A stretch of 64,000 bases of DNA. Origin: Burkholderiales bacterium (GTDB lineage: Bacteria; Pseudomonadota; Gammaproteobacteria; Burkholderiales; Burkholderiaceae_B). The stretch's first letter is position 1, and the number at the start of each line of letters is the position of its first letter. Location of the stretch: positions 62,001 through 126,000 of the forward strand of contig JAIXTE010000129.1 of assembly GCA_027484315.1 (NCBI GenBank). Direction: 5' to 3'. The notes below the pieces were generated by a model. That model had not been told where the DNA came from. It made no database searches and saw nothing but the letters and a program-made list of their open reading frames with translations. The position numbers and the translations under genes were made by a program. Of the stretch, positions 29,555 to 38,924 are shown one piece after another.

Positions 29555-29585
29555 ACCCCGTCACGCAGCAGCGTGACGGGGTTTT
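29555..29585 (+). terminator. Intrinsic terminator after the BON gene
   Basis: A perfect 12-bp GC-rich stem (29555-29566 with 29571-29582) around AGCA is followed by TTTT. It lies 28 bases past the stop and just before the next coding start. Confidence 0.85.
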
Positions 29586-29597
29586 AGGACAAATGCC

Positions 29598-30002
29598 GTG
29601 AACCAAGATACCAATCACCACGACACCTTGAAAATTTTGCTGGTCGAGGATTCTGCTGATTTGCAGGCTTTGTTACGGGCCATGCTCAGTGAGATACCCG
29701 ACGTAGAGGTGATCGCCATTGTGGACGGAGAGGCGGAAGCGGTCCGGTTTGTGGAATCCGCCGGTGCTGATTTGGCCATTGTTGACCTGGAACTTCAGGA
29801 AGGTTCAGGCCTGGGTTTTTTGAAAAAAACAGACCAGGTGTTGACCACAGGTGGCTTGAAGGTGGTTGTATTTTCCAATTATTCGAATCTGGTGATCAGG
29901 CACCGCTGTTTAAGCCTCGGTGCTCATGCTTTTTTTGACAAGTCATTTCAAATTGATGAGCTGCTCAGCTATGTGCAGCAAGAGGCTTCCTCCAGAACAT
30001 AG
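29598..30002 (+). CDS. Stand-alone response-regulator receiver protein
   Basis: This 134-residue protein consists of a single receiver domain with Glu/Asp at residues 17-18 (LLVEDSAD), phospho-acceptor Asp63 (IVDLELQEGSG) and a conserved Lys in FFDKSFQ. There is no output domain. It starts at GTG 29598 just after the terminator of the BON gene, so it may have its own promoter or depend on read-through. The partner kinase is unknown; the neighbouring NarL-type kinase is a possibility. Confidence 0.85.
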   Translation: MNQDTNHHDTLKILLVEDSADLQALLRAMLSEIPDVEVIAIVDGEAEAVRFVESAGADLAIVDLELQEGSGLGFLKKTDQVLTTGGLKVVVFSNYSNLVIRHRCLSLGAHAFFDKSFQIDELLSYVQQEASSRT

Positions 30003-30079
30003 AGATAAAGCTTTCCCAGTTTATTCTGGTCAGAAAGCCGAGCCCCGCTATCGTTGCGAGGGCCCGGACTTCGACAATC

Positions 30080-32692
30080 TCACTGCAAACTTGACGTGGT
30101 TTCACCAATGGTGTTTTCCTGCAGATATTGCAGGGCTTCATTGACCTGATCAATCAACACCAGTACAAGGTGGTCGGCTGCGGTTTGATCAAGCGCCATT
30201 TGTATGGCCTTGAATTCACCCCGCACTTCAACCACCTTCGGTTGTTTGATTGAAGCAGATTGAGAGATACCCTGTTGCAGTAGTTGCAGGGTTTCACCAT
30301 CAGGTCGGCCGCGCTGGCAGGCGTCTTCATACAAAATGATGTCGTCAAAGAAGCTGCCAACCAATCGCCCTTGTTCGACAATGTCCTGATCCCGTCGATC
30401 ACCTGCCGCACTGATGACGACTGTGCGTTTCACAGCTGGAATGTTTTTCAGGGTATTGACCAGTGTGGACACGGCGTCTGGATTGTGTCCGTAGTCGGCA
30501 ATGACGGAGCCGCCCTTGTGCTTGAAGAAGTTGAAGCGTCCAGGGACGGTGTCAGGGGTGGATTGGAAGCTGCCAAGTGCTGCCAAGATGGTAGCAAATG
30601 GCACATTCAAGCCCAGTGCTGCCGCAACCGCACACATGACGTTTTGCACCTGGAAAGTGAATAGCCCGTTGTTGGTCAGGGGCACTTCCATCAGGTCAAT
30701 CGTTTTTTCCATGCCGTCGTAGCTGATGTTGATTACCCGTCCATCGTGAACAATCACGGGTCGACCTTTCGCCTTGTGAGCAGCAACAACGGGGTTGTCA
30801 GGATTGCTGGTAAAAAACAGCACACGCCCAGGGGTCAGCTTGGCCATGCCGGCTGCATGCTTGTCGTCCGCATTCAAGACAGCCAGCCCATTGGGTGCCA
30901 CGTTTTGTACCAACACGCTTTTCAGCAAGGCGAGGTCTTCCACGCTGTCGATGAAGTTCAAACCAAGGTGGTCGCCTTCGCCGATGTTGGTGACAATGCC
31001 CACGTCGCACATGTCGAATCCAAGGCCTTCACGCAACATGCCGCCACGAGCACATTCCAGCACCGCTGCATCCGTTTCTGGATGCACCAGGACCTTGTGC
31101 GCGCTTTTCGGGCCGCTGCAATCGCCTGTGTCAATCAAATGACCATTGACCACTACGCCTTCAGTGCCGGTGAATCCCACACGCAGGTTGTTGTATCGAA
31201 GAATCTGTTCAATCAGACGCACCGTGGTGGTTTTGCCATTGGTGCCAGTAACCGCCACCACAGGAATGCGGCCATTTTCATCTTTTTTGAACATCAGGTC
31301 GATGACGGCTGCACCCACATCTCGGCCTTTGCCGATGGAGGGTTCCAGGTGCATGCGCAAACCTGGTGCTGCATTCAATTCCACAATACCGCCACCTTGG
31401 GCTTCCAGGGATTCGTCCACACGCTCGCAGACCACGTCCACACCGCACACTTCGATGCCGATTTGCTGTGCGGCTTGAATGACCATTTCCGCAAGGGCAG
31501 GGTGCACATTGTCAGTCACATCGGTTGCGCTGCCGCCAGTGCTCAGGTTCGCATTGTTACGAAGTACCACGCGCACACCCTGGTCGGGTACTGAGTCTGC
31601 GGTGAAGCCCTGCTTTTTGATGCGGGCAATCGCGATCTCATCAACGCGCAATTTGCTCAGCGCACTGCCATGTCCTTCGCCGCGCAAGGGGTTGCGGTTC
31701 TCGATTTCGACCAGCTCAGTGATGGTGTGTACACCGTCGCCAACCACGGAAGGCGGTTCACGGCGGGCAGCGGCAACCAGTTTGTCACCCACTACCAGGA
31801 AGCGGTAATCGTGGCCAGGAATGAATTCCTCAACAATGGGCACGCCACTTCCGTACTTCTTGGCTGCATCGAAGGCCACCTTCAGGTGTTCTTCATCCAC
31901 AATATTGACGGTGACGCCCTTGCCTTGGTTGCCGTCGCTGGGTTTGATCACCACGCCTTTTTTAGTGGTTTCGGTCAGCTCGCGAAAGGCCTGCACCGCT
32001 TCTTCAAATGTCTTAACCAGCTTGCCTTTCGGGGTGGGAATACCAGCCGCGGACAAAATGGCTTTGGTCAGGTCTTTGTCTTGCGCGATCTCTTCAGAGA
32101 TGGCGCAGGTGGTGTCTGTTTCAGCGGCTTGAATGCGCCTTGCTTTGGAACCCCAACCCAGTTGAACCAGGCTGCCTTGGGTCAACCTGCGGATCGGAAT
32201 GCCGCGGCGAATGGCTGCGTTGACAATGGAGCCGGTGCTGGGGCCCAGTTTGCAGTCTTCATAAATCTCCTTGAGCCGCTCTATCGACGCCTTGGCATCG
32301 AAGTCCTGACCGGCAAGGGCCGCCAAAATCAACTGGTGGGCCTCTTCAAATGCGGCGCGCGCCAGATCTTCTTCTTCGTACTGCACGACCACGCGGAAAT
32401 AGCCAGAGGTGATGTTGTCCGAGACATGTGCAAACGTGACTTGTGAACCCGCTTCCACTTGGAAACGCAATGCCGCACGACTGAGAATGTGTGCAAGGGC
32501 AATATTGTTCTGCTCGAAACCGGTTGCTCTTAGGGATCCGATGCCGGGCAGGGCGCTTCGAACACGCATTTCAATGTTTGCAAATCGGTCGTAGATGCGT
32601 TCGTTTTCCTCACAAAACACCAGTGCTTCCATGCTGGTGTTCTTGCTCCACAAGTTTGGGCCGCGCAGGGCGCGAATGCGTTCAATATTCAT
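30080..32692 (-). CDS. cphA: Cyanophycin synthetase
   Basis: CphA builds the storage polymer cyanophycin (a poly-aspartate backbone with arginine side chains) using ATP and no ribosome. The 870-residue enzyme has the N-terminal domain (1-160), an ATP-grasp region (residues 200-465, with IKPSDGNQGKGV at 249-260) and a Mur-ligase-like domain with an intact P-loop TGTNGKTT at 482-489. GDRRDQDI follows near residue 765. Length equals typical CphA1. It is second in a minus-strand operon after cphA', 36 bases away. The stop is near the end of the convergent receiver gene. Confidence 0.96.
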   Translation of the reverse strand: MNIERIRALRGPNLWSKNTSMEALVFCEENERIYDRFANIEMRVRSALPGIGSLRATGFEQNNIALAHILSRAALRFQVEAGSQVTFAHVSDNITSGYFRVVVQYEEEDLARAAFEEAHQLILAALAGQDFDAKASIERLKEIYEDCKLGPSTGSIVNAAIRRGIPIRRLTQGSLVQLGWGSKARRIQAAETDTTCAISEEIAQDKDLTKAILSAAGIPTPKGKLVKTFEEAVQAFRELTETTKKGVVIKPSDGNQGKGVTVNIVDEEHLKVAFDAAKKYGSGVPIVEEFIPGHDYRFLVVGDKLVAAARREPPSVVGDGVHTITELVEIENRNPLRGEGHGSALSKLRVDEIAIARIKKQGFTADSVPDQGVRVVLRNNANLSTGGSATDVTDNVHPALAEMVIQAAQQIGIEVCGVDVVCERVDESLEAQGGGIVELNAAPGLRMHLEPSIGKGRDVGAAVIDLMFKKDENGRIPVVAVTGTNGKTTTVRLIEQILRYNNLRVGFTGTEGVVVNGHLIDTGDCSGPKSAHKVLVHPETDAAVLECARGGMLREGLGFDMCDVGIVTNIGEGDHLGLNFIDSVEDLALLKSVLVQNVAPNGLAVLNADDKHAAGMAKLTPGRVLFFTSNPDNPVVAAHKAKGRPVIVHDGRVINISYDGMEKTIDLMEVPLTNNGLFTFQVQNVMCAVAAALGLNVPFATILAALGSFQSTPDTVPGRFNFFKHKGGSVIADYGHNPDAVSTLVNTLKNIPAVKRTVVISAAGDRRDQDIVEQGRLVGSFFDDIILYEDACQRGRPDGETLQLLQQGISQSASIKQPKVVEVRGEFKAIQMALDQTAADHLVLVLIDQVNEALQYLQENTIGETTSSLQ

Positions 32693-32728
32693 TGTTCTGT
32701 TACCTTGTTAGTGCGTCGCGGCATGGTT

Positions 32729-34921
32729 TTAATAGCGCTGTCGAATGTCTGCGCGAAGCAGGTCATGGGGTACATCCATGGCCCAGCTGGTGGCGGCCAG
32801 CGCCAGGGCTTTGATCAGGTTGCTGGTGGGCTGCTTCAATTCAATGGCTGTTCGAGATTCCGCTTCGGCGCGCGTGCCCAAAAAGCGGATGCTGTTCGTG
32901 TCGCACACTACGGCCATGCCGCCGTTATTGACATGCTCATCGACCACCGGATTGTCGGCGGTGCTGCTGATCCAGATCACCTTGCCGTCGCAGAGATCTT
33001 TCAATGGCAGCAGGTTGACCTCATCGGCATTGATGACAGCGTGTCCGCTGGCCAATACCAGATCTATCACCGTGCGCATGACGTTGAAGTGTTGTTCGCG
33101 GGTCAGAATGTCCCACTCATCCAGGCCTTCAATGGACCCTACACTGGTAATGACTGCCAGGCTGGATCGGTCAAATGGCAGCCCTTGAGACAGAATGGTG
33201 CTGGCCTTGACCTGCATGACCAGCGTGTCCAGGTTTTTATTGATCAGGCAGTTTCTTCCTGCCTGCCAATTGGCTGAAGGTGTGATGGTGATCACCCGAC
33301 CATTCATCACCAAGCCCTCATCACAGGCCAGCCCAACCCGGTGGCCTTGATCTTCCAGAATTTCTGTCAGTTCAGGGCCAAATCCATCAATTTCTGGTCC
33401 GCCTGAATAGGAGATGGTGGGAATACGCCCATTGGCCTCGCCCGGAAACAGGGATTCCACAATGGGCTTGCCCACGTTGCGCGGCTTGCCTTTGGCGGGC
33501 TTGATGTGCATCAACAACCCGGGGCCGGCATTCACTTCCACAACGGCCAGTGACTGGCCTTTGGGCGCTTGGTCAATGTGTTCACAGACCAGGTCGATTC
33601 CTGCAACATCAAGGCCAACAACCCGTGCGGCCATGCTGCACAGCCGTGCTATTTCAGGGTGAATCAGGTCCGTGACATCTTCAGAAGCATTGCTGTTGCG
33701 TTCAATCAGTACTTTTACGTCTTGGCCAATAATTGACGATGCGTTGTAACCCTGGCGTTGCACTTCAAGAAAAACCGCCGGATTTTTTTCAACATTGACC
33801 GGGCGCAGTGGGAAAATTTCAGATTCACCACGGCGTGGGTCGGTATTGATTTGTTGGTTGCACAGTTCCTGCAAGCTCGATTTTCCATCGCCGATGACGT
33901 ACACCAGTTCACCGCGTGACACTGCCGCCACCTGGTAGTTGACCACCAGGACACGGTGTTCGACACCACGAATGAATTTCTCGACGATTACGCCGGTGTA
34001 ACTTTCTTTGTCGGCCAGTGGCCAAGCTGTTTTAACGTCCTCTTCCTTGCTGAGTTCAAGCGACACGCCACGGCCCCAATTGCCGTCTACCGGCTTCACC
34101 ACCACGGGCAAGCCGATGTCCTTGGCAATTTCCCAGGCGTGTTCAGGGCTTTTGGCCATTTCGCCTTCAGGTACAGGCACCCCACACTGGGCCAGCAATT
34201 CCTTGCAGAGGTCTTTGTCTGCTGCGATGCCTTCCGCAATGGCTGAGGTTTTTGATGTTTCAGCGGTCCAGATTCGTTGTTGCTTGTTGCAATGCCCCAG
34301 TTGCACGAGGTTGCCGTCATTCAGACGAACAATTGGAATTCGCCGCTCATAGGCAGCGTCAAGAATGTGCTGGGTGCTTGGCCCGAGCCCGTGCATGTCG
34401 CAATGGTGTTTGATGACTTTCAATTCCGCTTGCAGGTCGTATTCCGTGCCTTCAATTGCAGCGTGCAACAGGCGCACCCCAGCTTCCAGGCAGGCCATGC
34501 CCACCATGGGGTCTGGTGTGCGGAACACCATTTTGTAGACGCCTTCCTTGCTGGTCATTCGGGCTTTCCCAAAACCGACCTCCAGGCCTGCCTGTGTGTG
34601 CAACTCGATTACGATGTGCTCAAGCATGTGGGCGGCATATGTGCCTTCACGCACGCGGAGCAAAAAACCACCGGGTTCACCAATTCCACACCGGTGGTCA
34701 ACCAAACCGGGTAGCAAAGCCGTTAAACGCTCGTAAAAACCGGGAAGCAGGTTGGAAGGAAACTGCTCCAATTCCTGGATGTCCACCAACGCTTCGATAC
34801 AACTTCGATAGGTCCAGATGTTCGGGCCGTCCAGCCACATGGTTCGGAGTACTACAAGGCGTTTTTGCGTCATATGCTGTCTGTCGGCAGTATTAGTTTC
34901 TAGGATTGGATTTTCGAACAA
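32729..34921 (-). CDS. Cyanophycin synthetase-like protein with degenerate ligase domain (CphA')
   Basis: The 730-residue protein aligns by eye with CphA through the N-domain and ATP-grasp region (KPVDGNWGRGV at residues 276-286). Where CphA has its Mur-ligase P-loop, this protein reads IPTISYSGGPEIDGF (about residues 500-514), so the Gly-Lys-Thr motif is gone. It also ends roughly 160 residues early. It therefore keeps one of two ATP-using modules. TTG 34921 has GGAG eight bases upstream and is used here; ATG 34873 is an alternative with a weak ribosome site. It lies upstream of cphA in the same operon, the cphA'-cphA pair known in Burkholderiales. Confidence 0.9.
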   Translation of the reverse strand: MFENPILETNTADRQHMTQKRLVVLRTMWLDGPNIWTYRSCIEALVDIQELEQFPSNLLPGFYERLTALLPGLVDHRCGIGEPGGFLLRVREGTYAAHMLEHIVIELHTQAGLEVGFGKARMTSKEGVYKMVFRTPDPMVGMACLEAGVRLLHAAIEGTEYDLQAELKVIKHHCDMHGLGPSTQHILDAAYERRIPIVRLNDGNLVQLGHCNKQQRIWTAETSKTSAIAEGIAADKDLCKELLAQCGVPVPEGEMAKSPEHAWEIAKDIGLPVVVKPVDGNWGRGVSLELSKEEDVKTAWPLADKESYTGVIVEKFIRGVEHRVLVVNYQVAAVSRGELVYVIGDGKSSLQELCNQQINTDPRRGESEIFPLRPVNVEKNPAVFLEVQRQGYNASSIIGQDVKVLIERNSNASEDVTDLIHPEIARLCSMAARVVGLDVAGIDLVCEHIDQAPKGQSLAVVEVNAGPGLLMHIKPAKGKPRNVGKPIVESLFPGEANGRIPTISYSGGPEIDGFGPELTEILEDQGHRVGLACDEGLVMNGRVITITPSANWQAGRNCLINKNLDTLVMQVKASTILSQGLPFDRSSLAVITSVGSIEGLDEWDILTREQHFNVMRTVIDLVLASGHAVINADEVNLLPLKDLCDGKVIWISSTADNPVVDEHVNNGGMAVVCDTNSIRFLGTRAEAESRTAIELKQPTSNLIKALALAATSWAMDVPHDLLRADIRQRY

Positions 34922-34990
34922 TGTTAACTCCGTGTCGCTGGAAATAGTGGTGTAACATCAGCGAATTCGCGAACTGAGGGGGTAATCTCA

Positions 34991-37213
34991 TTGAAAATCG
35001 TTGGATTTTCGCCGTCTGAAAACGAGGTGCAACACCTTTCACAGGTTTGGGCTACAAATTCGCCAATTCGAGCGGTTTTTGTAGCTGACATGAATACTCG
35101 ACGTGAGTTTTCCAGAAGCCTTGTAGCCTTTAACGCCGATGAACTAATTGTGGTAGACAGGGACTCGCAGGTGCCTGTATTCAAAGCTGCTTTTTCAGAC
35201 ATCGACAAGATTTCGATGTCCGATCATTCCGGGCTTTCTACGATCGTAGTTCAAACCAGAAATGGGCATGTGTTCCGCTTCTACGCCAGCTTCAGTTTGC
35301 ACCGCTCGCTCGAAGAGTTTGTGGCCCAGCTTGAAGCTGCATTGCGGGAATTTGAACACGGCTCAGGACATGTTGCGCAAATTCAACACCCGGTGCCGCA
35401 ATTGCTGGCCGACGAGGACTTGAATGACGCAGGGTTCGATGAGCCCGTGTCCTCGCGTGCACTGCTGCGCCTTTGGCGATTTGCACATCCGTACCGCTGG
35501 CGCCTGTTTGTCGGTTTGATCCTGACGCTGTTTTCCACAGCGGCTACCCTGGTTGCACCGTACCTTTCAATGCCACTGATGGACGAGGTGCTGATTCCGT
35601 TTCAAAACGGCCAGCCGATGAACACTGAACTGGCAACCTTTTATTTGGGTGGATTACTGATTTCTGCCCTTGTCGCTGCTGGTCTGAGTTGGGCCCGCAC
35701 CTACTTGCTGGCACTGGTTTCAGAGCGAATTGGATCTGACCTTCGAACTACCACGTTCAATCACTTGATGAGTTTGTCGCTGGATTATTTCAGCGCCAAG
35801 CGCACAGGCGATTTGATCGCGCGAGTCAGCGCTGAAACCGATCGCATCAATTTATTCCTCTCATTGCATGCTCTGGATTTCATCACCGACGTGATCATGA
35901 TTGTGATGACTGCGGTCATTCTGATGAACATTGATTTCGAGCTGGCTTTGCTGACCTTGCTGCCCTTGCCTGTGATCGGTTGGATGATCCACCTGGTGCG
36001 TGAAAAGCTGCGCACCGGTTTTGAAAAAGTGGACCGTGTGTGGGGTGAAGTCACCAACATTCTGACGGACACCATTCCCGGTATTCGGGTGGTGAAAGCT
36101 TTTGCGCAGGAACGCCGTGAAGCGGACCGGTTTTTGAAAGCCAACACACGCAACCTGGAAGTCAATGATCGCATCAATAAAACCTGGTCGCTGTTTGCGC
36201 CAACGGTGAGTCTGTTGACTGAACTGGGTATCCTCGTGATCTGGGCCTCCGGTATCTGGATGATCATGAACAATGACATCACGGTGGGTGTACTGACTGC
36301 CTTTTTGGCCTATATCGGTCGCTTCTATACCCGGCTTGATTCCATGAGTCGCATCGTGTCTGTGACCCAAAAAGCGGCTGCTGGCTCCAAGCGGATTTTT
36401 GATATTCTCGATTACAAGTCATCGGTTCCCGAAGCAGAAAACCCGGTCAAGATTGAACAACTGCAGGGCGCGCTAGAACTGCGAGATGTGTCTTTCCGCT
36501 ATGGCAGCAGACAGGTGCTCGACGGTGTGAACCTGAAAGTGAAGCCGGGCGAAATGGTGGGCTTGGTCGGCCACAGTGGTTCTGGCAAATCAACCCTGGT
36601 CAATTTGCTGTGCCGTTTTTACGATGTCACTGATGGTTCAGTGCTCGCCGATGGCATCGACATTCGTCAAATTGAAATGTTGACCTACCGTCGCAACATC
36701 GGCCTGGTGCTCCAAGAGCCTTACCTGTTTTTCGGCACCATTGCAGAGAATATTGCCTATGGTCGCCCGGATGCAACACGTGCAGAAATTATTGCGGCAG
36801 CCCGGCTTGCGCATGCCCATGAGTTTATTCTGCGCTTGCAGCATGGCTACGACTCCCTGGTTGGCGAGCGTGGGCAAAGTTTGTCGGGTGGTGAGCGCCA
36901 GCGTATTTCAATTGCGCGTGCGCTGTTGATTGATCCGAAAATCCTGATTCTGGATGAAGCCACCAGCTCGGTGGATTCCCAAACCGAGAAGGAAATTCAG
37001 AAGGCCCTGGATAACCTGGTCAAGGGCCGAACCACCATTGCGATTGCGCACCGCTTGTCCACTTTGAGAAAGGCGGATCGGATTGTGGTGATGGACCGAG
37101 GCAAGGTGGTGGAAGAAGGTCCACACGATGAACTGCTGGCTGCGAAATCCCATTTTTGGCATTTGCACCAGGCGCAGGAAAAACTGAAACAGGAGCAGGC
37201 CCTATATGACTGA
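34991..37213 (+). CDS. ABC exporter, cyanophycin-locus associated
   Basis: The 740-residue half-transporter fuses membrane and ATPase domains. A soluble N-terminal domain of about 115 residues, not part of a standard exporter, precedes six transmembrane segments (about residues 155-445). The nucleotide-binding domain has Walker A GHSGSGKST (527-535), signature LSGGERQRIS and Walker B LILDEATSSVD. Genes of this kind neighbour cphA in many Burkholderiales. The TTG start has a GAGGGGG stretch upstream. It is divergent from cphA' across 69 bases, and its stop overlaps the DUF1854 gene. Cargo is unknown. Confidence 0.88.
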   Translation: MKIVGFSPSENEVQHLSQVWATNSPIRAVFVADMNTRREFSRSLVAFNADELIVVDRDSQVPVFKAAFSDIDKISMSDHSGLSTIVVQTRNGHVFRFYASFSLHRSLEEFVAQLEAALREFEHGSGHVAQIQHPVPQLLADEDLNDAGFDEPVSSRALLRLWRFAHPYRWRLFVGLILTLFSTAATLVAPYLSMPLMDEVLIPFQNGQPMNTELATFYLGGLLISALVAAGLSWARTYLLALVSERIGSDLRTTTFNHLMSLSLDYFSAKRTGDLIARVSAETDRINLFLSLHALDFITDVIMIVMTAVILMNIDFELALLTLLPLPVIGWMIHLVREKLRTGFEKVDRVWGEVTNILTDTIPGIRVVKAFAQERREADRFLKANTRNLEVNDRINKTWSLFAPTVSLLTELGILVIWASGIWMIMNNDITVGVLTAFLAYIGRFYTRLDSMSRIVSVTQKAAAGSKRIFDILDYKSSVPEAENPVKIEQLQGALELRDVSFRYGSRQVLDGVNLKVKPGEMVGLVGHSGSGKSTLVNLLCRFYDVTDGSVLADGIDIRQIEMLTYRRNIGLVLQEPYLFFGTIAENIAYGRPDATRAEIIAAARLAHAHEFILRLQHGYDSLVGERGQSLSGGERQRISIARALLIDPKILILDEATSSVDSQTEKEIQKALDNLVKGRTTIAIAHRLSTLRKADRIVVMDRGKVVEEGPHDELLAAKSHFWHLHQAQEKLKQEQALYD

Positions 37214-37673
37214 TTGGCAATTGCGTGAATCGACTCAAGGCAAGCTGGCTTTGTTCAAGGGTGACACCCTCGTGGCAGACCCGGTCATGCCAGTGTTGGC
37301 ATTTCCGTTTTCAGCACCTCAGGAAAGCATTTCAATCGTGGATGAATACAGCCGTGAAATGGCTTGGCTTGACCGCGTGGAGCAGCTGGACGGTCCATCT
37401 CAGGCGGTGTTGAAGGATTACCTGGCTGTGCGGGAATATCGCCCCGTGGTGTCGCGCATTACATCCGTGTCCACGTATTCCACACCCAGCGTGTGGACAC
37501 TGGAAACCGACAAGGGACCCTGCAAGTTCGAGTTGCCCACCGATGAAAGCATTCGCAGATTGGGCGGCAGCCGCCTGGTGTTGACCCACGCCAATGGCAT
37601 GCAATTCATTATCGAGGATATGTTTGCACTGGATGCCCGCAGCCGGCAGATTCTTGCCCGGTTCATGGCCTGA
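37206..37673 (+). CDS. DUF1854 family protein, cyanophycin-locus associated
   Basis: The 155-residue soluble protein overlaps the ABC exporter stop by eight bases, so the two are probably made together. It has no signal or membrane segment. Segments such as SIVDEYSREMAWLDRVEQL and YSTPSVWTLETDKGPCKFEL match my memory of DUF1854 proteins that accompany cphA and this ABC protein. The function is unknown; a regulatory or adaptor role for the exporter is a guess. Confidence 0.78.
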   Translation: MTDWQLRESTQGKLALFKGDTLVADPVMPVLAFPFSAPQESISIVDEYSREMAWLDRVEQLDGPSQAVLKDYLAVREYRPVVSRITSVSTYSTPSVWTLETDKGPCKFELPTDESIRRLGGSRLVLTHANGMQFIIEDMFALDARSRQILARFMA

Positions 37674-37682
37674 ACAGGCGGC

Positions 37683-37717
37683 AAAAAAAACGCCTGTGAA
37701 CTTCAAGCTCACAGGCG
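37683..37717 (-). terminator. Intrinsic terminator after flhC (minus strand)
   Basis: CGCCTGTGA (37691-37699) and TCACAGGCG (37709-37717) form a 9-bp stem. Read on the minus strand it runs into eight Ts (37683-37690). It lies between the convergent DUF1854 and flhC genes and may also slow transcription from the plus strand. No gene is seen in 37718-37802. Confidence 0.75.
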
Positions 37718-37802
37718 ATTCAAGTGTCCTTGTACTACGGACTAGGGGAGAGAGACAAAAAACAAACTACTACTGCATACAACGGCACTGCACATCAATT
37801 CT

Positions 37803-38369
37803 TTAAGCAACTTCCAGCTCGCATTCTTCATTGAAAAAACGGTTCGCGGCACTCTGTTTCGTTTTGCCTGCACGTGAGGGCATGTGGCACAAGCCGCATT
37901 CATAATCTTTTACCAGGTCGTAGGTGTGAACCACGAATTGGCCTTCGCAGGTTTTGCAGGGTGTGGAGGTCAGCATGCCGGCATCAAAAAATTTCACCAG
38001 GCGCCAGGCGCGGGTCAGTGACAACACTTCCGGAAGACCCAAGGTAGTGATCTGCTCGCGGTACAGCTTGTAGGCTTTCACCAGGCAATCGCCGTCGCCC
38101 AAATCCGTGTGTTTGATGCAGGTGGAGTAGAACCCCATGAACAGTGAGCAATGAATGTTGGGTTGCCAGGTCATGAACCAGTCGGTTGAGAATGGCAACA
38201 TGCCTTTGGGCGGTGACTTGTGTTTGATTTCCTTGTACAGGCGAATCAGTCGTTCACGCGACAATTGGGTTTCACTTTCCAATACTTGCAAGCGGGCGTC
38301 GAGCTTAATTAGCTCGGAGGCCAGTTTGATTTGTTCTGCTTCAGTAACCAGTGATTTGATTTTGGACAT
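37803..38369 (-). CDS. flhC: Flagellar master regulator subunit FlhC
   Basis: FlhC joins FlhD in the FlhD4C2 activator that switches on class II flagellar genes. The 188-residue protein has the four zinc-binding cysteines Cys138, Cys141, Cys158 and Cys161 in two Cys-x2-Cys pairs. ARAW-like residues (TRAWRLVKFFDAGML) precede them. ATG 38369 with upstream GGAGAG is preferred to an upstream in-frame start. It is second in the flhD-flhC pair; no other flagellar gene is in the window. Confidence 0.93.
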   Translation of the reverse strand: MSKIKSLVTEAEQIKLASELIKLDARLQVLESETQLSRERLIRLYKEIKHKSPPKGMLPFSTDWFMTWQPNIHCSLFMGFYSTCIKHTDLGDGDCLVKAYKLYREQITTLGLPEVLSLTRAWRLVKFFDAGMLTSTPCKTCEGQFVVHTYDLVKDYECGLCHMPSRAGKTKQSAANRFFNEECELEVA

Positions 38370-38414
38370 TTTTTCTCTCCAGCACACCCGCAGGTGCAAG
38401 TTTCAGGATTGGAT

Positions 38415-38732
38415 TCAGGCGTTGATCTGGGCGCTACGGCCAGCCATCAAAATGGCAGCGTGCATTCCAGAAATGGCGCGATCTTTTCCGTGGTCGGAGA
38501 GAAGTTTCCACACAGCCGGGTCTTCAAACCGGATGCTGCACATGGGCACATTGCTGCCCGCTATACGCAACACCTGGGCTGTAGTCAGCCGTACAAGAAG
38601 GTCTGCGGTGTTTTCATCAATGCCCAGGCGAATGATAGCCTCGGCCTTGTCTTCATTGATCAGTTGTTTGGCCAACAGCAGGTAAGACAGGTTGGTTTCG
38701 CGAATTTGTTCCAGTAGTTCATTTGCTTTCAT
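38415..38732 (-). CDS. flhD: Flagellar master regulator subunit FlhD
   Basis: The 105-residue subunit of FlhD4C2 starts MKANELLEQIRETNLSYLLLAKQLI, the family's N-terminus, and continues with AEAIIRLGI and a helical C-terminal part. ATG 38732 sits nine bases after AGGAGG. Another ATG at 38741 abuts that site and is too close to use. The 5' region 38733-38924 is shared with the divergent hydrolase gene and should hold the flhDC promoter, but I found no convincing hexamers. Confidence 0.92.
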   Translation of the reverse strand: MKANELLEQIRETNLSYLLLAKQLINEDKAEAIIRLGIDENTADLLVRLTTAQVLRIAGSNVPMCSIRFEDPAVWKLLSDHGKDRAISGMHAAILMAGRSAQINA

Positions 38733-38924
38733 TTTGAACATCCTCCTATTCAATTCAAGCAATCTTTTTGAGAGGTTTTCGTCGCTTCCCACAGACAACG
38801 AATCCAGTGAATGTATTGTGGTCGAGATGCAAAAAAAACTAAGCCGGCCAATTGCTGTAAACAGGATCAGCAAATGGCTCGAAGCAATGTAAGAAAAAAC
38901 CAGACAACAGGACTGACAAAGAAG

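Noticed and set aside
30746..31594. Plus-strand open frame of 282 codons opposite cphA
   Set aside because: It is a shadow of the well-conserved cphA gene. Its product is rich in His and Gln without recognisable domains.
34873..34921. Taking ATG 34873 as the start of cphA'
   Set aside because: ATG 34873 has no clear ribosome site, while TTG 34921 has GGAG at a good distance. The choice remains open because the extra 16 residues are not conserved in my memory of the family.
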